64,000 bases of DNA from Brachybacterium kimchii (GTDB lineage: Bacteria; Actinomycetota; Actinomycetes; Actinomycetales; Dermabacteraceae). The notes beneath the pieces were generated by a model. That model ran no database searches. It was not told the origin of the DNA and worked only from the letters and a program-made list of their open reading frames with translations. The translations under genes and the position numbers were made by a program. Below, piece by piece: positions 44,668 through 54,357 of the stretch. Position 1 is the first letter of the stretch; the number at the start of each line of letters is the position of its first letter. The stretch lies in the NCBI RefSeq assembly GCF_023373525.1, contig NZ_CP097218.1:1054001-1118000 (forward strand), written 5' to 3'.

Positions 44668-46426
44668 GGCCACCGACCCCACCGGAGCCGCCCGCCCCCT
44701 CGTCACCGAGCGCGTGATGGGCATCGAGACCGAGTTCGGCATCCTCCACGCGGACCTCGGCGCACGCAGCGGCGAGGCGTCGAGCTCGATCGCGCTCAGC
44801 CATCTCGTGGTCGGCGCCTACGCCCTCCTGCACCCCGACCAGGGCGCGCGGGGCAGGCGCGTGCGCTGGGACTACGGCGACGAGTCGCCGCTGCAGGACG
44901 CCCGCGGCTTCGAGATCCGCCGCGCCGCCGCGCACCCCAGCCAGCTCACCGACCAGGTGCACGACGCCCACCTCCCCAGCATCGACCTCGACATGCCGCT
45001 GCCCGCGCCCGAGGTCGCGCCCGAGGGATCGGACGCCGACGTCCTCGCCTGGGCGGGACGCCGGTCGATCGGCAACAGCGTGCTGGTCAACGCCGCCCGC
45101 CTCTACGTCGACCACGCCCACCCCGAGTACTCCTCTCCCGAGGTGACCACGGCGCGCGAGGCCGTGGTCTGGGACCGCGCGGGGGAGATCGTCGCCCAGC
45201 GCGCCATGGACGTGCTGCGCGCCGCCGACGACGTCCCGGACGTCGCCCTGTACAAGAACAACACCGACGGGAAGGGCGCCTCCTACGGCACCCACGAGAA
45301 CTACCTCCTGGAGAGGTCGGTGCCCTTCGACCGCGTGGTCGAGGCGCTGCTGCCGTTCTTCGCGACCCGGCAGATCCTCGTCGGCGCCGGACGCGTGGGC
45401 CTGGGCACCCGCGGCAGCGAGCCGGGCTTCCAGATCTCCTCGCGCGCCGACTTCTTCGAGGAGGAGGTCGGCCTCGAGACGACGCTGGACCGTCCGATCG
45501 TCAACACGCGCGACGAGCCCCATGCGGACGCCGCGCGGCATCGCCGACTGCACGTGATCATCGGCGACGCGAACATGCTCGAGGTCTCCACCTTCCTGAA
45601 GATGGGCATGACGAGCCTCGTGCTCGCGGCCCTCGAGGCCGAGCACGCGAGCGGCGAGCGGATCCTGCCCGGGATCGCGCTCGCGGACCCGGTGCAGGCG
45701 CTGCGCTCGATCAGCCACGACCCCGCCCTGCGCACCGCGGTGATGACGGCCGAGGGCGACGAGGTCACGGCGCTGCAGATCCAGCGCGCGTACCTCGAGG
45801 CGATCTCGGCGCGCGCGGACCGCACGGACCGCGAGACCGCCGAGGTCCTGGACCTGTGGCGCGACCTCCTGGACGCGCTGGAGACGGACCCCGCACGCGC
45901 CGCGGACCGCATCGAATGGGTCGCCAAGCACCAGCTCCTCGAGAGCTACCGTGCCCGCGGCGGCCTCGCCTGGGACGATGCGCGCCTGCGCGCGATCGAC
46001 CTCCAGTTCACCGATCTGCGCCCGGAGCGCGGCCTCTTCGCGAAGCTGCGCGCGGCCGGTCGCGTGCGCACACTCGTCGGCGAGCAGGAGGTGCTGGACG
46101 CCGTGCTCGCCCCGCCCGCCTCCACCCGCGCCCATCTGCGCGGCGGCCTCGTGCGCCACCACCAGGCGCAGGTGCCGTCCGCGGGATGGGACGTCATCAC
46201 CCTCGCGGGCGAGGCGTCCGGCGGCGACGCCGCGACGACCTCGCGCGTGCGGCTCGCCGATCCGCGCGCCGGATCCCGCGCCTGGTGCGAGGCCCGCGGT
46301 CTCGATCCCGCGGCCCCGCTGCCCGAGGTGCTCGAGGCCCTCGCGCGCGCGGCCGACGCCCCCTCGGCCCCGGTCCCGACCCCAGCCCCCACCCCATCGG
46401 ACATCCCCTCGGAGGAGACGAGATGA
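44660..46426 (+). CDS. dop: Pup deamidase/depupylase
   Basis: Converts the C-terminal Gln of Pup to Glu and removes Pup from substrates. Glutamine-synthetase-like fold with GIETEFGI (21-28, metal/ATP Glu), [59 protein letters not shown] and [10 protein letters not shown]. At 588 aa it is longer than the ~500 aa of well-studied Dop proteins: the extra residues lie in the N-terminus, in a loop near 105-130 ([18 protein letters not shown]) and in a Pro/Ala-rich C-terminal tail. The ATG lies inside the arc stop region; the stop overlaps pup. Confidence 0.95.
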   Translation: MHEATDPTGAARPLVTERVMGIETEFGILHADLGARSGEASSSIALSHLVVGAYALLHPDQGARGRRVRWDYGDESPLQDARGFEIRRAAAHPSQLTDQVHDAHLPSIDLDMPLPAPEVAPEGSDADVLAWAGRRSIGNSVLVNAARLYVDHAHPEYSSPEVTTAREAVVWDRAGEIVAQRAMDVLRAADDVPDVALYKNNTDGKGASYGTHENYLLERSVPFDRVVEALLPFFATRQILVGAGRVGLGTRGSEPGFQISSRADFFEEEVGLETTLDRPIVNTRDEPHADAARHRRLHVIIGDANMLEVSTFLKMGMTSLVLAALEAEHASGERILPGIALADPVQALRSISHDPALRTAVMTAEGDEVTALQIQRAYLEAISARADRTDRETAEVLDLWRDLLDALETDPARAADRIEWVAKHQLLESYRARGGLAWDDARLRAIDLQFTDLRPERGLFAKLRAAGRVRTLVGEQEVLDAVLAPPASTRAHLRGGLVRHHQAQVPSAGWDVITLAGEASGGDAATTSRVRLADPRAGSRAWCEARGLDPAAPLPEVLEALARAADAPSAPVPTPAPTPSDIPSEETR

Positions 46427-46611
46427 CACAGCAGAGCCTCAGCGGATCCGGCCCGTCGGACGACGAGCAGAGCGACGACGAGACCCTGGCCGGCGGACAG
46501 GTCTTCGCCTCCGCCCAGGGCGCGGACGACCTCCTGGACGAGATCGACTCCGTTCTCGAGTCGAACTCCGAGGAGTTCGTGCGCTCCTTCGTCCAGAAGG
46601 GCGGTCAGTGA
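46423..46611 (+). CDS. pup: Prokaryotic ubiquitin-like protein Pup
   Basis: A 62-aa intrinsically disordered tag protein. The N-terminal half is polar (QSLSGSGPSDDEQSDDE); the C-terminal half has the ARC-binding helix region ADDLLDEIDSVLESNSEEFVRSF. It ends V-Q-K-G-G-Q, so the terminal Gln must be deamidated by Dop before PafA can use it. A strong GGAGGAGA SD precedes the ATG, which overlaps the dop stop by 4 nt; the small protein is likely made in excess. Confidence 0.98.
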   Translation: MTQQSLSGSGPSDDEQSDDETLAGGQVFASAQGADDLLDEIDSVLESNSEEFVRSFVQKGGQ

Positions 46612-46615
46612 GCTG

Positions 46616-48001
46616 ATGGAGCGCCGCATCGGGGGACTGGAGACCGAGTTCGGGCTCGTGTGCGTGCGGGCCGACGGCACGCGCGCCCTCGAGCCCGAGG
46701 CGGCCGCGCGCGAGCTGTTCCGGCCCGTGGTCGCCCAGGGCCGCTCCTCGAACGTGTTCCTGCGCAATGCCGCCCGCCTGTACCTCGACGTCGGCTCGCA
46801 CCCCGAGTACGCGACGGCCGAGTGCGACGACTGGTGGGAGCTGGTGGCGCAGGACAAGGCGGGGGAGCGGATCCTCGCCGACCTCATGGCGCGCGCGAAC
46901 GCGGCCCTCGCCGAGCGCGGCGAGGACGCCCGCATCCACCTGTTCAAGAACAACGTGGACCACGAGGGCAATTCCTTCGGCAGCCACGAGAACTACCTCG
47001 TGGACCGTCGCGGCGAGTTCACCCGCCTGCCGCGGATCCTCCTGCCCTTCCTCGCCACCCGCCAGATCGTCACCGGCGCGGGCGGCGTGGTCACCGAGGA
47101 GGACGGCGGCTCCCGCTTCGTGTTCTCGCGGCGCAGCGACCACATGTGGGAGGCCGTGTCCTCGGCGACGACCCGCACCCGGCCGCTGATCAACACGCGC
47201 GACGAGCCCCACGGGGACCCCACGCGCTTCCGCCGTCTGCACGTGATCGTGGGCGACTCGACCATGTCCGAGGTCTCCACGTGGCTGCGCTTCGCGACCA
47301 CCGACCTCGTGCTGCGGCTCATCGAGTCCGGCCGCGCGGTCGACGTCCCCGAGCTCGAGGACACGATCTCCGCGATCCGCGTCGTCGCCCGCGACCTCCC
47401 CGGCACCGAGCCGCTGCCGCTCGCCAGCGGCCGCACCGCGAGCGCCCTGCAGATCCAGCAGCGCTATCTCGACCTGGTCGCGCCCCTCGCCCGCGAGGAC
47501 GAGCACGACGTCCTGGAGACCTGGCAGCGCGCCCTGGACGCGGTCCTCACCGGCGACCGCTCCTGGGCCGCGCAGACCCTGGACTGGGCGATCAAGGAGA
47601 GACTGTTCACCCAGGTCGCCGCGCGCCACGGGCTCGCCCTGGGCGATCCGCGCATCGAGCGCCTCGACCTCGCCTACCACGACATCGACCCGGAGCAGGG
47701 CCTCGCGGCCTCGCTGCGCCGGCGCGGACAGGCGCCCTCCGTGCTGTCCGAGACGGCGATCGAGTCCGCACGCGCCGCAGCGCCCGCGACGACCCGCGCC
47801 CACCTGCGCGGGCGCTTCGTCACCGCGTCCGAGGAGGCGCACGTGGACCACGTCGCCGACTGGACCACGATGCGGCTCGTGCGCCAGGGCGCGATGCCCG
47901 TGAGCGTCATGGACCCGTTCCAGACCGAATCGGAGCAGGTGGATGCGCTCATCGCCCAGATCCGCGCGCACGGATCGACGGACGCGGCACCACCCGCCTG
48001 A
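46616..48001 (+). CDS. pafA: Pup-protein ligase
   Basis: Ligates deamidated Pup to substrate lysines using ATP. The 461-aa protein resembles Dop but without the Dop-specific loop: GLETEFG (7-13), RLYLDVGSHPEYATAEC with catalytic-base D58, KNNVDHEGNSFGSHENYL, NTRDEPHGD and LHVIVGDSTM. It begins only 4 nt after pup with no clear SD, so translation is likely coupled. In proteasome-containing actinobacteria prcB and prcA lie between pup and pafA; here nothing does. Confidence 0.97.
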   Translation: MERRIGGLETEFGLVCVRADGTRALEPEAAARELFRPVVAQGRSSNVFLRNAARLYLDVGSHPEYATAECDDWWELVAQDKAGERILADLMARANAALAERGEDARIHLFKNNVDHEGNSFGSHENYLVDRRGEFTRLPRILLPFLATRQIVTGAGGVVTEEDGGSRFVFSRRSDHMWEAVSSATTRTRPLINTRDEPHGDPTRFRRLHVIVGDSTMSEVSTWLRFATTDLVLRLIESGRAVDVPELEDTISAIRVVARDLPGTEPLPLASGRTASALQIQQRYLDLVAPLAREDEHDVLETWQRALDAVLTGDRSWAAQTLDWAIKERLFTQVAARHGLALGDPRIERLDLAYHDIDPEQGLAASLRRRGQAPSVLSETAIESARAAAPATTRAHLRGRFVTASEEAHVDHVADWTTMRLVRQGAMPVSVMDPFQTESEQVDALIAQIRAHGSTDAAPPA

Positions 48002-48097
48002 ACCCCGCGGGGGAGCGCGCCCGCTCAGCGGGTCGACGCCGTTCTCCCTCCGCCCGTGGGCCCGTTCCTCTTCCAGCCCGGCCCCACCTCGACCCCG

Positions 48098-48103
48098 TAC
48101 TCT
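48098..48103 (+). promoter_or_regulatory. -10 element upstream of the FKBP lipoprotein
   Basis: TACTCT, exactly 6 nt before ATG 48110. Initiation could be leaderless at 48110 or use the SD GAAAGG before GTG 48152. Confidence 0.55.
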
Positions 48104-48109
48104 GAGGGC

Positions 48110-49114
48110 ATGGGCCGCCGCCGCGGCCTCCCCGACACGAAAGGCCCCCTGGTGATCTCTCGCCGCTCCCTGCTCAGCTCCGCCCTCGCGGCATCCGCCG
48201 CGATCGGCCTCGCCGCCTGCTCCGACGACCAGGACGGCTCGGGCTCCTCGGACGGCGGCGGCGCGTCCGACAGCGCGACGCCCGCGCTCGACGGCGTCAC
48301 CGTCAGCAAGGACCTGAAGAAGGCGCCGAAGGTCGAGTTCAAGACCCCGCTGAGCATCGACCAGCCGGACGCCCGCACGATCGTCGCCGGCAAGGGCGCG
48401 CAGATCGCCGAGGGCGACACGATCATCTGGCGCCCCCTCTACGTGGACGCGAGCAGCGGCAAGACCAAGCAGTCCTGGTGGGAGGACGGCCCCGCCGGCA
48501 GCGTCACCGTCTCCACCGACCAGATCGGCGAGAAGGCCGCGGACTTCCTGGTCACGGCCACCGTGGGCTCTCGCGTCGCCCTCGCCGGCTGGCAGCAGGA
48601 CGCGAGCGGCTCGATGGTCTCGCTCATCCAGGTGGCCGACATCGACCGCGTGGTCTCCCCGCTGCGCGCGAAGGGCAAGGAGCAGAAGCCCTCGGGCGAC
48701 CTGCCCGCCGTGAAGCTCGGCAAGGACGGCGCCCCGTCCCTCGAGGGCAAGCCCGAGGGGGATCCGCCGTCGAAGACCACCCGCGAGGTGCTCATCGAGG
48801 GCGAGGGCGACAAGACCCGGAAGGGCGACCACCTGGTGATGCAGTACACCGGATGGACCTGGGACGACGGCAAGCAGTTCGACTCCTCGTGGGAGCGGAA
48901 GGTGCCGTTCGGCTTCACCCAGGGCCAGGGCGACGTCATCACCGGCTGGGACGAGCACCTCACCGGACTGCCCATCGGCAGCCAGGTGATGCTCGTGATC
49001 CCGCCGAAGGATGCGTACGGGACCGACGAGAAGTCCGGCGGCGAGCTCGCGGGCAAGACCCTCGTGTTCGTCATCGACGTCCTCGACGCGGCCCCCACGC
49101 AGAAGAACTCCTGA
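48110..49114 (+). CDS. FKBP-type peptidyl-prolyl isomerase lipoprotein
   Basis: Extracytoplasmic foldase. The signal peptide contains ISRRSLLSS, a plausible Tat motif, a hydrophobic core and lipobox L-A-A-C. The mature protein has an N-terminal domain (about 70-205) without recognised motifs, related to the duplicated FKBP-like layout, and a C-terminal FKBP domain from TTREVLIEGEGDKTRKGDHLVMQYTGW to KTLVFVIDVLDA, including GWDEHLTGLPIGSQVMLVIPP. Start alternatives are ATG 48110 (334 aa, leaderless spacing) and GTG 48152 (320 aa, good SD and a more usual signal length). Confidence 0.9.
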   Translation: MGRRRGLPDTKGPLVISRRSLLSSALAASAAIGLAACSDDQDGSGSSDGGGASDSATPALDGVTVSKDLKKAPKVEFKTPLSIDQPDARTIVAGKGAQIAEGDTIIWRPLYVDASSGKTKQSWWEDGPAGSVTVSTDQIGEKAADFLVTATVGSRVALAGWQQDASGSMVSLIQVADIDRVVSPLRAKGKEQKPSGDLPAVKLGKDGAPSLEGKPEGDPPSKTTREVLIEGEGDKTRKGDHLVMQYTGWTWDDGKQFDSSWERKVPFGFTQGQGDVITGWDEHLTGLPIGSQVMLVIPPKDAYGTDEKSGGELAGKTLVFVIDVLDAAPTQKNS

Positions 49115-49196
49115 GCCCGCGCGCCACAGCGCGCAGCTCTCCCGACGCCCCCGGGCGCATCCCCATCCCGCCGTTCCCACCGACCAGGAGCACACC

Positions 49197-49577
49197 ATGG
49201 ACCGCAGCAAGCCCGAGATCGAGTTCCCCGGCACCGAGGCGCCCACCGAGCTGGTGATCGTCGACGAGATCGAGGGCGAGGGCCCCGAGGCGAAGGCCGG
49301 CGACGTCGTGGACGTGCACTACGTGGGCGTCTCCCACGGGACCGGTGACGAGTTCGACGCCTCCTGGAACCGCGGCGAGCCGCTGCGCTTCCAGTTGGGC
49401 GTGGGCCAGGTCATCAGCGGCTGGGACCAGGGCGTGCAGGGGATGCGCGTGGGCGGCCGTCGCCGGCTCGAGATCCCGTCCTCGCTCGCCTACGGCGACC
49501 GCGGCGCGCCGCCCGTGATCGCGCCCGGGGAGGCGCTGATCTTCGTGTGCGACCTGGTGGCCGTCCACTCGCGCTGA
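49197..49577 (+). CDS. Cytoplasmic FKBP-type peptidyl-prolyl isomerase
   Basis: A 126-aa single-domain FKBP: VVDVHYVGVSHGTGDEFDASWNRGEPL, QVISGWDQGVQGMRVGGRRRLEIPSSLAYGDRG and ALIFVCDLVAV cover the whole fold with the conserved aromatic and Asp pocket residues. No signal peptide, so cytoplasmic. AGGAG 6 nt before the ATG. It follows the FKBP lipoprotein after about 80 bp, probably in one transcript with priA. Confidence 0.95.
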   Translation: MDRSKPEIEFPGTEAPTELVIVDEIEGEGPEAKAGDVVDVHYVGVSHGTGDEFDASWNRGEPLRFQLGVGQVISGWDQGVQGMRVGGRRRLEIPSSLAYGDRGAPPVIAPGEALIFVCDLVAVHSR

Positions 49578-49584
49578 CGCCCTC

Positions 49585-51699
49585 GTGACCCGTGATGCGC
49601 AGGAGGGTCTGTTCGAGGCGCCTGCCCCTGCCGCCGATCCCGCCCCTGCGCCGTCCTCGCGACCGCGCACCACGGCGGGGTTCGCGGTCGCCGGCCACGA
49701 TCCCGTCGCCTCCGTGCGGCTGATCGGCGTTCTGCCCCATCTGGACCGTCCCTTCGACTACGCGGTGCCGGCGACCCTGGACGCGGCGGGCCCCGGCATG
49801 CGCGTGAAGGTCCGCTTCTCGGGGCGGGAGCACGACGGCATCGTGCTCGCACGCAGTGCTCGGGCGAGCACGGACCGCCCGCTCGCGCCCCTGGCCCGCC
49901 TCGTCTCCGAGGACGTGGTGATCTCCCCGGACATGCTGCGCGTGTGCGAGGAGGTCGCCGAGAGGTGCGCGGGGAGCGTCGGGGACGTGCTGCGGCTCGC
50001 GATCCCGCCGCGCCACGCCCGTGCGGAGAAGGCCGATCGCGCGGCGGAGGAGAAGGAGAGCACGGAGGCGAGCGCGCCCCCGAAGGATCCCGTCCCCGCC
50101 GAGGAGACCGACGAGGAGGACGAGGCGTCGGCCGCTCCGTCCGATGACCTCCTCACCGCCTACGCGGGACTCCCCGCGCTGGTCTCCCGCGCCGGCGCCC
50201 CGCAGGGTCCCGTGCCCCGCGCCGCCGTCGTCCTGGAGCCCGCCCACTCCTGGGACGAGCTGACCGCCCAGGCGATCGAGTCGCTCCCGGACGGAGCCGG
50301 GTCCCTCGTCATCGCGCCCGATCAGCGCGATGTGCAGCGCCTGCATCGCTGTCTCGAGTCGCACGGGATCGCCCATGAGGTGCTCACGAGCGCCGACGGT
50401 CCCGAGAAGCGCTACCGCGCCTTCCGCCGGATCCTGCGCGGCGCCTCCCGGGTGGTGATCGGCAACCGTTCGGCCGCCTTCGCCCCCGTCGCGGACCTCG
50501 CCCTGGCGATCTGCCTCGATCCGGCCGACGACCTCCTCGTCGAGCCCCGCGCGCCGTACCCGCACCTGCGCACGATCCTGCAGGCCCGCTCCGCCCAGGA
50601 GCACTGCGCCCTGCTGCTGGTCAGCCGGTCCCTGGACCCGCAGACCCTGTTCCTCGCCGAGACCGGCTACCTGCACCTGCTGCCGCCCGTGCCCGCGCCG
50701 CTCACGGCGGTGCGCCCGCACATCGAGGCCATGGACGAGTACCTGCGCGAGAGGGAGGGCCCCAGCGGCCGCTCCCGCATGCCCCAGCAGGCCATGCGCG
50801 TGCTGCGCGAGGGGATGGCCCGCGGTCCCGTGCTCGTGCAGGTGCCGCGCTCCGGCTACGTCCCCGCGGTCGCCTGCACCTTCTGCGGCACCCGCTGCCG
50901 CTGCCCCCAGTGCGCCGCGCCGCTCGTGCTGCGCGGGCACGGCGGCGGCCTCCAGTGCACCGTGTGCGGGCGCCGCGAGGACGCCTACCGCTGCCCGGAG
51001 TGCTCGCGCACGCAGGTGAGGGCCCTCGTCATCGGCTCCGCCCGCACCGCCGAGGAGCTGCGGCGCGCCTTCCCCGACGCCCCCTTCCGGGTCGCCGGCG
51101 GGGCCCAGGGCCCGGTCCCCGACGACGACGTGCCCGACGGGGCGATCGTCGTCGCGACCCCGGGCGCCGAGCCCGCGCCGCCCGGAGGGTTCGCGGCCGC
51201 CCTGCTGCTCGATGCCGACGCGATGCTCGCCCGTGCCGCCTACGACGCCGACGTCGAGGCCGTGCGCCGCTGGTCGAACGCGATCGCGCTCGTGCGGCCC
51301 CAGGCGGAGGGAGGGCGCGTGCTGATCGTCGGCACCGCGACCCTGCCCGCGATCCGCGATCTCGTCGCCCACCGCTCGCGCATCTTCCTCGACCGGGTCA
51401 TGGAGGACCGCCGCGCCCTGGACCTCCCGCCGATCTCGAAGGTCGCCGAGGTCGTCGGCGACCGGCCCGCCGTGCGCTCCTTCCTGGCCCAGACCGCCCT
51501 GCCCGACGGCACGGACGTCTTCGGGCCCGTCGACGTCCCCGAGGAGGACGACCGCATCCGCTCGCGCGCGGTGCTGCGCCTCCCCGTCGAGCGCTCGCGC
51601 GAGCTCGCCGACGCCCTCCGCGCCGGCATCGCTGCCCGCAGCGCGCACAAGGTCCCCGGCTCCCTGCGCGTGCGCCTCGATCCGCCCGACGTGTTCTGA
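49585..51699 (+). CDS. priA: Primosomal protein N' (PriA), helicase motifs lost
   Basis: Replication-restart protein. The 704-aa protein keeps the N-terminal 3'-DNA-binding domain (VLPHLDRPFDYAVPATLDAAGPGMRVKVRF region), the eight-cysteine zinc module (CTFCGTRCRCPQC, CTVC, CPEC; about 430-470) and the C-terminal domain. The helicase core is degenerate: no GxGKT Walker A is present, and the Walker B position reads ICLDPADD instead of a DEEH box. This loss is general in actinobacterial PriA. An acidic insert (EEKESTEASAP...EETDEEDE) lies near 150-185. GTG start 7 nt after the FKBP stop. Confidence 0.93.
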   Translation: MTRDAQEGLFEAPAPAADPAPAPSSRPRTTAGFAVAGHDPVASVRLIGVLPHLDRPFDYAVPATLDAAGPGMRVKVRFSGREHDGIVLARSARASTDRPLAPLARLVSEDVVISPDMLRVCEEVAERCAGSVGDVLRLAIPPRHARAEKADRAAEEKESTEASAPPKDPVPAEETDEEDEASAAPSDDLLTAYAGLPALVSRAGAPQGPVPRAAVVLEPAHSWDELTAQAIESLPDGAGSLVIAPDQRDVQRLHRCLESHGIAHEVLTSADGPEKRYRAFRRILRGASRVVIGNRSAAFAPVADLALAICLDPADDLLVEPRAPYPHLRTILQARSAQEHCALLLVSRSLDPQTLFLAETGYLHLLPPVPAPLTAVRPHIEAMDEYLREREGPSGRSRMPQQAMRVLREGMARGPVLVQVPRSGYVPAVACTFCGTRCRCPQCAAPLVLRGHGGGLQCTVCGRREDAYRCPECSRTQVRALVIGSARTAEELRRAFPDAPFRVAGGAQGPVPDDDVPDGAIVVATPGAEPAPPGGFAAALLLDADAMLARAAYDADVEAVRRWSNAIALVRPQAEGGRVLIVGTATLPAIRDLVAHRSRIFLDRVMEDRRALDLPPISKVAEVVGDRPAVRSFLAQTALPDGTDVFGPVDVPEEDDRIRSRAVLRLPVERSRELADALRAGIAARSAHKVPGSLRVRLDPPDVF

Positions 51700-51710
51700 G
51701 CCCCCGCCCG

Positions 51711-51716
51711 TAGAAT
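51711..51716 (+). promoter_or_regulatory. Candidate -10 element for fmt
   Basis: TAGAAT, 8 nt before the ATG at 51725, with no SD; probably a leaderless or near-leaderless start. Confidence 0.55.
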
Positions 51717-51724
51717 GGCTGATC

Positions 51725-52717
51725 ATGCGCATCCTCTTCGCCGGCACCCCTGAGGTCGCCGTCCCCTCGCTCCGCGCGCTCCTCGACTCGCCCCACGAGG
51801 TCGTCGCCGTGCTCACCCGCCCCGACGCCCCCTCGGGACGCGGCCGGGCCCTGCGGCCGAGCCCCGTCCGCGTCCTCGCCGAGGAGGCGGGCGTCCCCGT
51901 CCTCACCCCGGACTCGCTGCGCGGGGAGGACGTCCTCTCGCAGCTGCGCGACCTGGACGTCGAGGCGGCGGCCGTCGTCGCCTACGGGAACCTGGTCCCT
52001 CCGGCCGCGCTCGCGATCCCCCCGCGCGGCTGGGTGAACCTGCACTTCTCGCTGCTCCCCGCCTGGCGCGGAGCGGCCCCCGCCCAGCGCGCGGTGCTCG
52101 CCGGGCAGGAGAGCACCGGCATGACCACCTTCCTGCTCGAGAAGGGCATGGACACCGGGCCCGTGCTCGCGACCCGGGACGTCGCCATCGACCCCTTCGA
52201 GACCGCCGGATCCCTCCTGGACCGGATGGCGGTCGACGGCGCTCCGCTCCTGGTCGAGACCCTCGACGCCCTCGCCGACGGCACCGCCCGCCCGGTCCCG
52301 CAGAGCGAGGAGGGCGCGACCCGCGCAGCCAAGCTCACGCCCGCCGAGGCCGAGCTCGACCTCAGTCTCCCCGCCCCCGAGGTCTCCGCCCGCATCCGCG
52401 GCATGAGCCCGCACCCCGGAGCGTGGACCACCTGGGAGGGCGAGCGGATGAAGGTGCTGAGCGTCGAGCCCTTGCGCGCCGAGGCCCCGCCCCTGGCGCC
52501 CGGCCGGCTGCACGCCACGCGCCGGCAGCTGCTGATCGGCACCGGCAGCGAGCCCCTCGCCCTGGCCCAGCTCGCCCCCGCCGGGCGTCGCGCCATGCGC
52601 GCGGCGGACTGGGCGCGCGGCGCGGGCCTCGCCGAGGGCGCCGCCTTCGGCGCCGCAGACCATTCCGCTGACGATCCCGCCGAGCGTCCCGCCGACGAGC
52701 AGGAGAGCACCCGATGA
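51725..52717 (+). CDS. fmt: Methionyl-tRNA formyltransferase
   Basis: Formylates initiator Met-tRNA. The 330-aa protein starts MRILFAGTPEVAVPSL, has the SGRGR(A)L loop, VVAYG, the folate-binding NLHFSLLPAWRGAAP with the catalytic His-Ser, and the Asp of MDTGPV. A variable, acidic C-terminal tail of about 25 residues follows the anticodon-side domain. Its stop overlaps the rsmB start. Confidence 0.96.
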   Translation: MRILFAGTPEVAVPSLRALLDSPHEVVAVLTRPDAPSGRGRALRPSPVRVLAEEAGVPVLTPDSLRGEDVLSQLRDLDVEAAAVVAYGNLVPPAALAIPPRGWVNLHFSLLPAWRGAAPAQRAVLAGQESTGMTTFLLEKGMDTGPVLATRDVAIDPFETAGSLLDRMAVDGAPLLVETLDALADGTARPVPQSEEGATRAAKLTPAEAELDLSLPAPEVSARIRGMSPHPGAWTTWEGERMKVLSVEPLRAEAPPLAPGRLHATRRQLLIGTGSEPLALAQLAPAGRRAMRAADWARGAGLAEGAAFGAADHSADDPAERPADEQESTR

Positions 52718-54357
52718 ACCCGCACCAGGACCAGGGACGGGGCCGGCCCGACAACCGGGACCGGCGTGACCACGGCGATCGCCGGGACGACCGGCGCGAC
52801 GGCCACCACGGCGCCGGGCGCGACGCCAAGGGCCGCGAGCGCTCCGGGTCCCGCGGGCGGGGAGGCCCCCGCCGCGGATGGTCCCAGGAGCGCCCGTCCG
52901 AGCGCCGCCGCAGCACCACGAGCTCCCGCACCGTCGCCTACGACGCCCTGCGCGCCGTCCACGAGGACGACGCCTACGCGAATCTCACCCTCCCGCACCA
53001 GCTGCGCCGCGCCCGCCTGCACGGTCGCGACGCCGCGTTCACGACCGAGCTGTTCTACGGCACCCTGCGCGCCCAGGGCCGCCTGGACGCGATCCTCGCG
53101 CTGTGCATCGACCGTCCCCTCGACGACGTCGAGGAGGCGGTGCGCGACGTGCTGCGGCTCGGCGCGTACCAGCTGCTGGACATGAGCGTCGCCCCGCACG
53201 CCGCGACCTCCGAGACCGTGGCCCTCGCCCGCTCCCGGGTGGGCGCGGGCGCCGCGAGCTTCGTCAACGCCGTGCTGCGCCGGGTCGGGGAGAAGGACCT
53301 GCCGACCTGGGTCGCCGAGGCCGCCCCGGACCGCGAGCAGGACGAGATCGGGCACCTGGCCGTCGCCCACTCGCATCCCGTGTGGATGGTGCGCGCCCTC
53401 TCCGACGCCCTGGCCGCCCACGGCCGGGACCGCTCCGAGATCGACGACCTGCTGGCCGCGCAGAACGCCGCGCCCTCGGTCTCCCTGGTCATGCGCCCCG
53501 GTCTCACCGATCCCGAGGAGCTCGCCGCCGCGGGCGCCGAGCCCGGTCGCCTCAGCGTCTTCGCCGCCTCCTGGCCCGGCGGCGACCCGGGCGGTGCCGC
53601 TCCCGTCGCCGAGGGGCGCGCCGCCGTCCAGGACGAGGGCTCCCAGCTGATGGCACTCGCCCTGGGCCTCGGCGCCGACGACCTCGTTCAGGGGCCCGAC
53701 CTCCACTGGCTCGACCTCTGCTCGGGCCCCGGCGGCAAGACGGCCCTGCTCGCAGGGCTCGCCCTCGAGCGCGACGCCGATCTGCTCGCGATCGAGCTGC
53801 AGCCCCACCGCGTCGACCTCGTGCGCCGCGCGATCGCGACGCTCGTCGAGGCGGGCGCCGAGACCGAGGTCCGCGAGGGCGACGGCACGAAGGTCGGCGC
53901 CGAGATGCCCGGTCGCTTCTCGCGCGTGCTGGCCGACGTGCCGTGCACCGGCATGGGAGCGCTGCGCCGTCGGCCGGAGTCGCGCTGGCGCCGCAGCCCG
54001 GGGGACGTCGGCTCGATGGGCCGCGTGCAGCGGGACCTGCTGGCCAGCGCCCTGGACGCGGCCGGCCCCGGGGGAGTGATCGCCTATGTGACCTGCTCGC
54101 CGCACGTCGCCGAGACCCTGCTCGTGGTCAAGGACGTGCTGCGTCGCCGCGACGACGTCGAGCAGCTCGACGCCCGCCCCGCCGTCCGCGCGGGGCTGCT
54201 CCCCGAGGCGCTCGAGGGGACGGAGCTCGGCGAGGGCCCGAGCGTGCAGCTGTGGCCGCACGTGCACGGCACCGACGCGATGTTCCTGGCACTCCTGCGC
54301 CGCCTGCCCGAGACCCCTGAGCCCGCAGACACCTCCGAGGAGAGGACGCACCCGTGA
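52714..54357 (+). CDS. rsmB: 16S rRNA (cytosine-C5)-methyltransferase RsmB
   Basis: Makes m5C967 in 16S rRNA. The 547-aa protein has a 65-residue Arg/Asp/Gly-rich disordered N-terminus ([22 protein letters not shown]), a NusB-type RNA-binding domain (about 65-205), and a Rossmann methyltransferase domain with [28 protein letters not shown] (motif IV Cys) and VTCSPH (motif VI catalytic Cys). The N-terminal tail is longer than usual. ATG overlaps fmt by 4 nt; stop overlaps rpe. Confidence 0.94.
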   Translation: MNPHQDQGRGRPDNRDRRDHGDRRDDRRDGHHGAGRDAKGRERSGSRGRGGPRRGWSQERPSERRRSTTSSRTVAYDALRAVHEDDAYANLTLPHQLRRARLHGRDAAFTTELFYGTLRAQGRLDAILALCIDRPLDDVEEAVRDVLRLGAYQLLDMSVAPHAATSETVALARSRVGAGAASFVNAVLRRVGEKDLPTWVAEAAPDREQDEIGHLAVAHSHPVWMVRALSDALAAHGRDRSEIDDLLAAQNAAPSVSLVMRPGLTDPEELAAAGAEPGRLSVFAASWPGGDPGGAAPVAEGRAAVQDEGSQLMALALGLGADDLVQGPDLHWLDLCSGPGGKTALLAGLALERDADLLAIELQPHRVDLVRRAIATLVEAGAETEVREGDGTKVGAEMPGRFSRVLADVPCTGMGALRRRPESRWRRSPGDVGSMGRVQRDLLASALDAAGPGGVIAYVTCSPHVAETLLVVKDVLRRRDDVEQLDARPAVRAGLLPEALEGTELGEGPSVQLWPHVHGTDAMFLALLRRLPETPEPADTSEERTHP

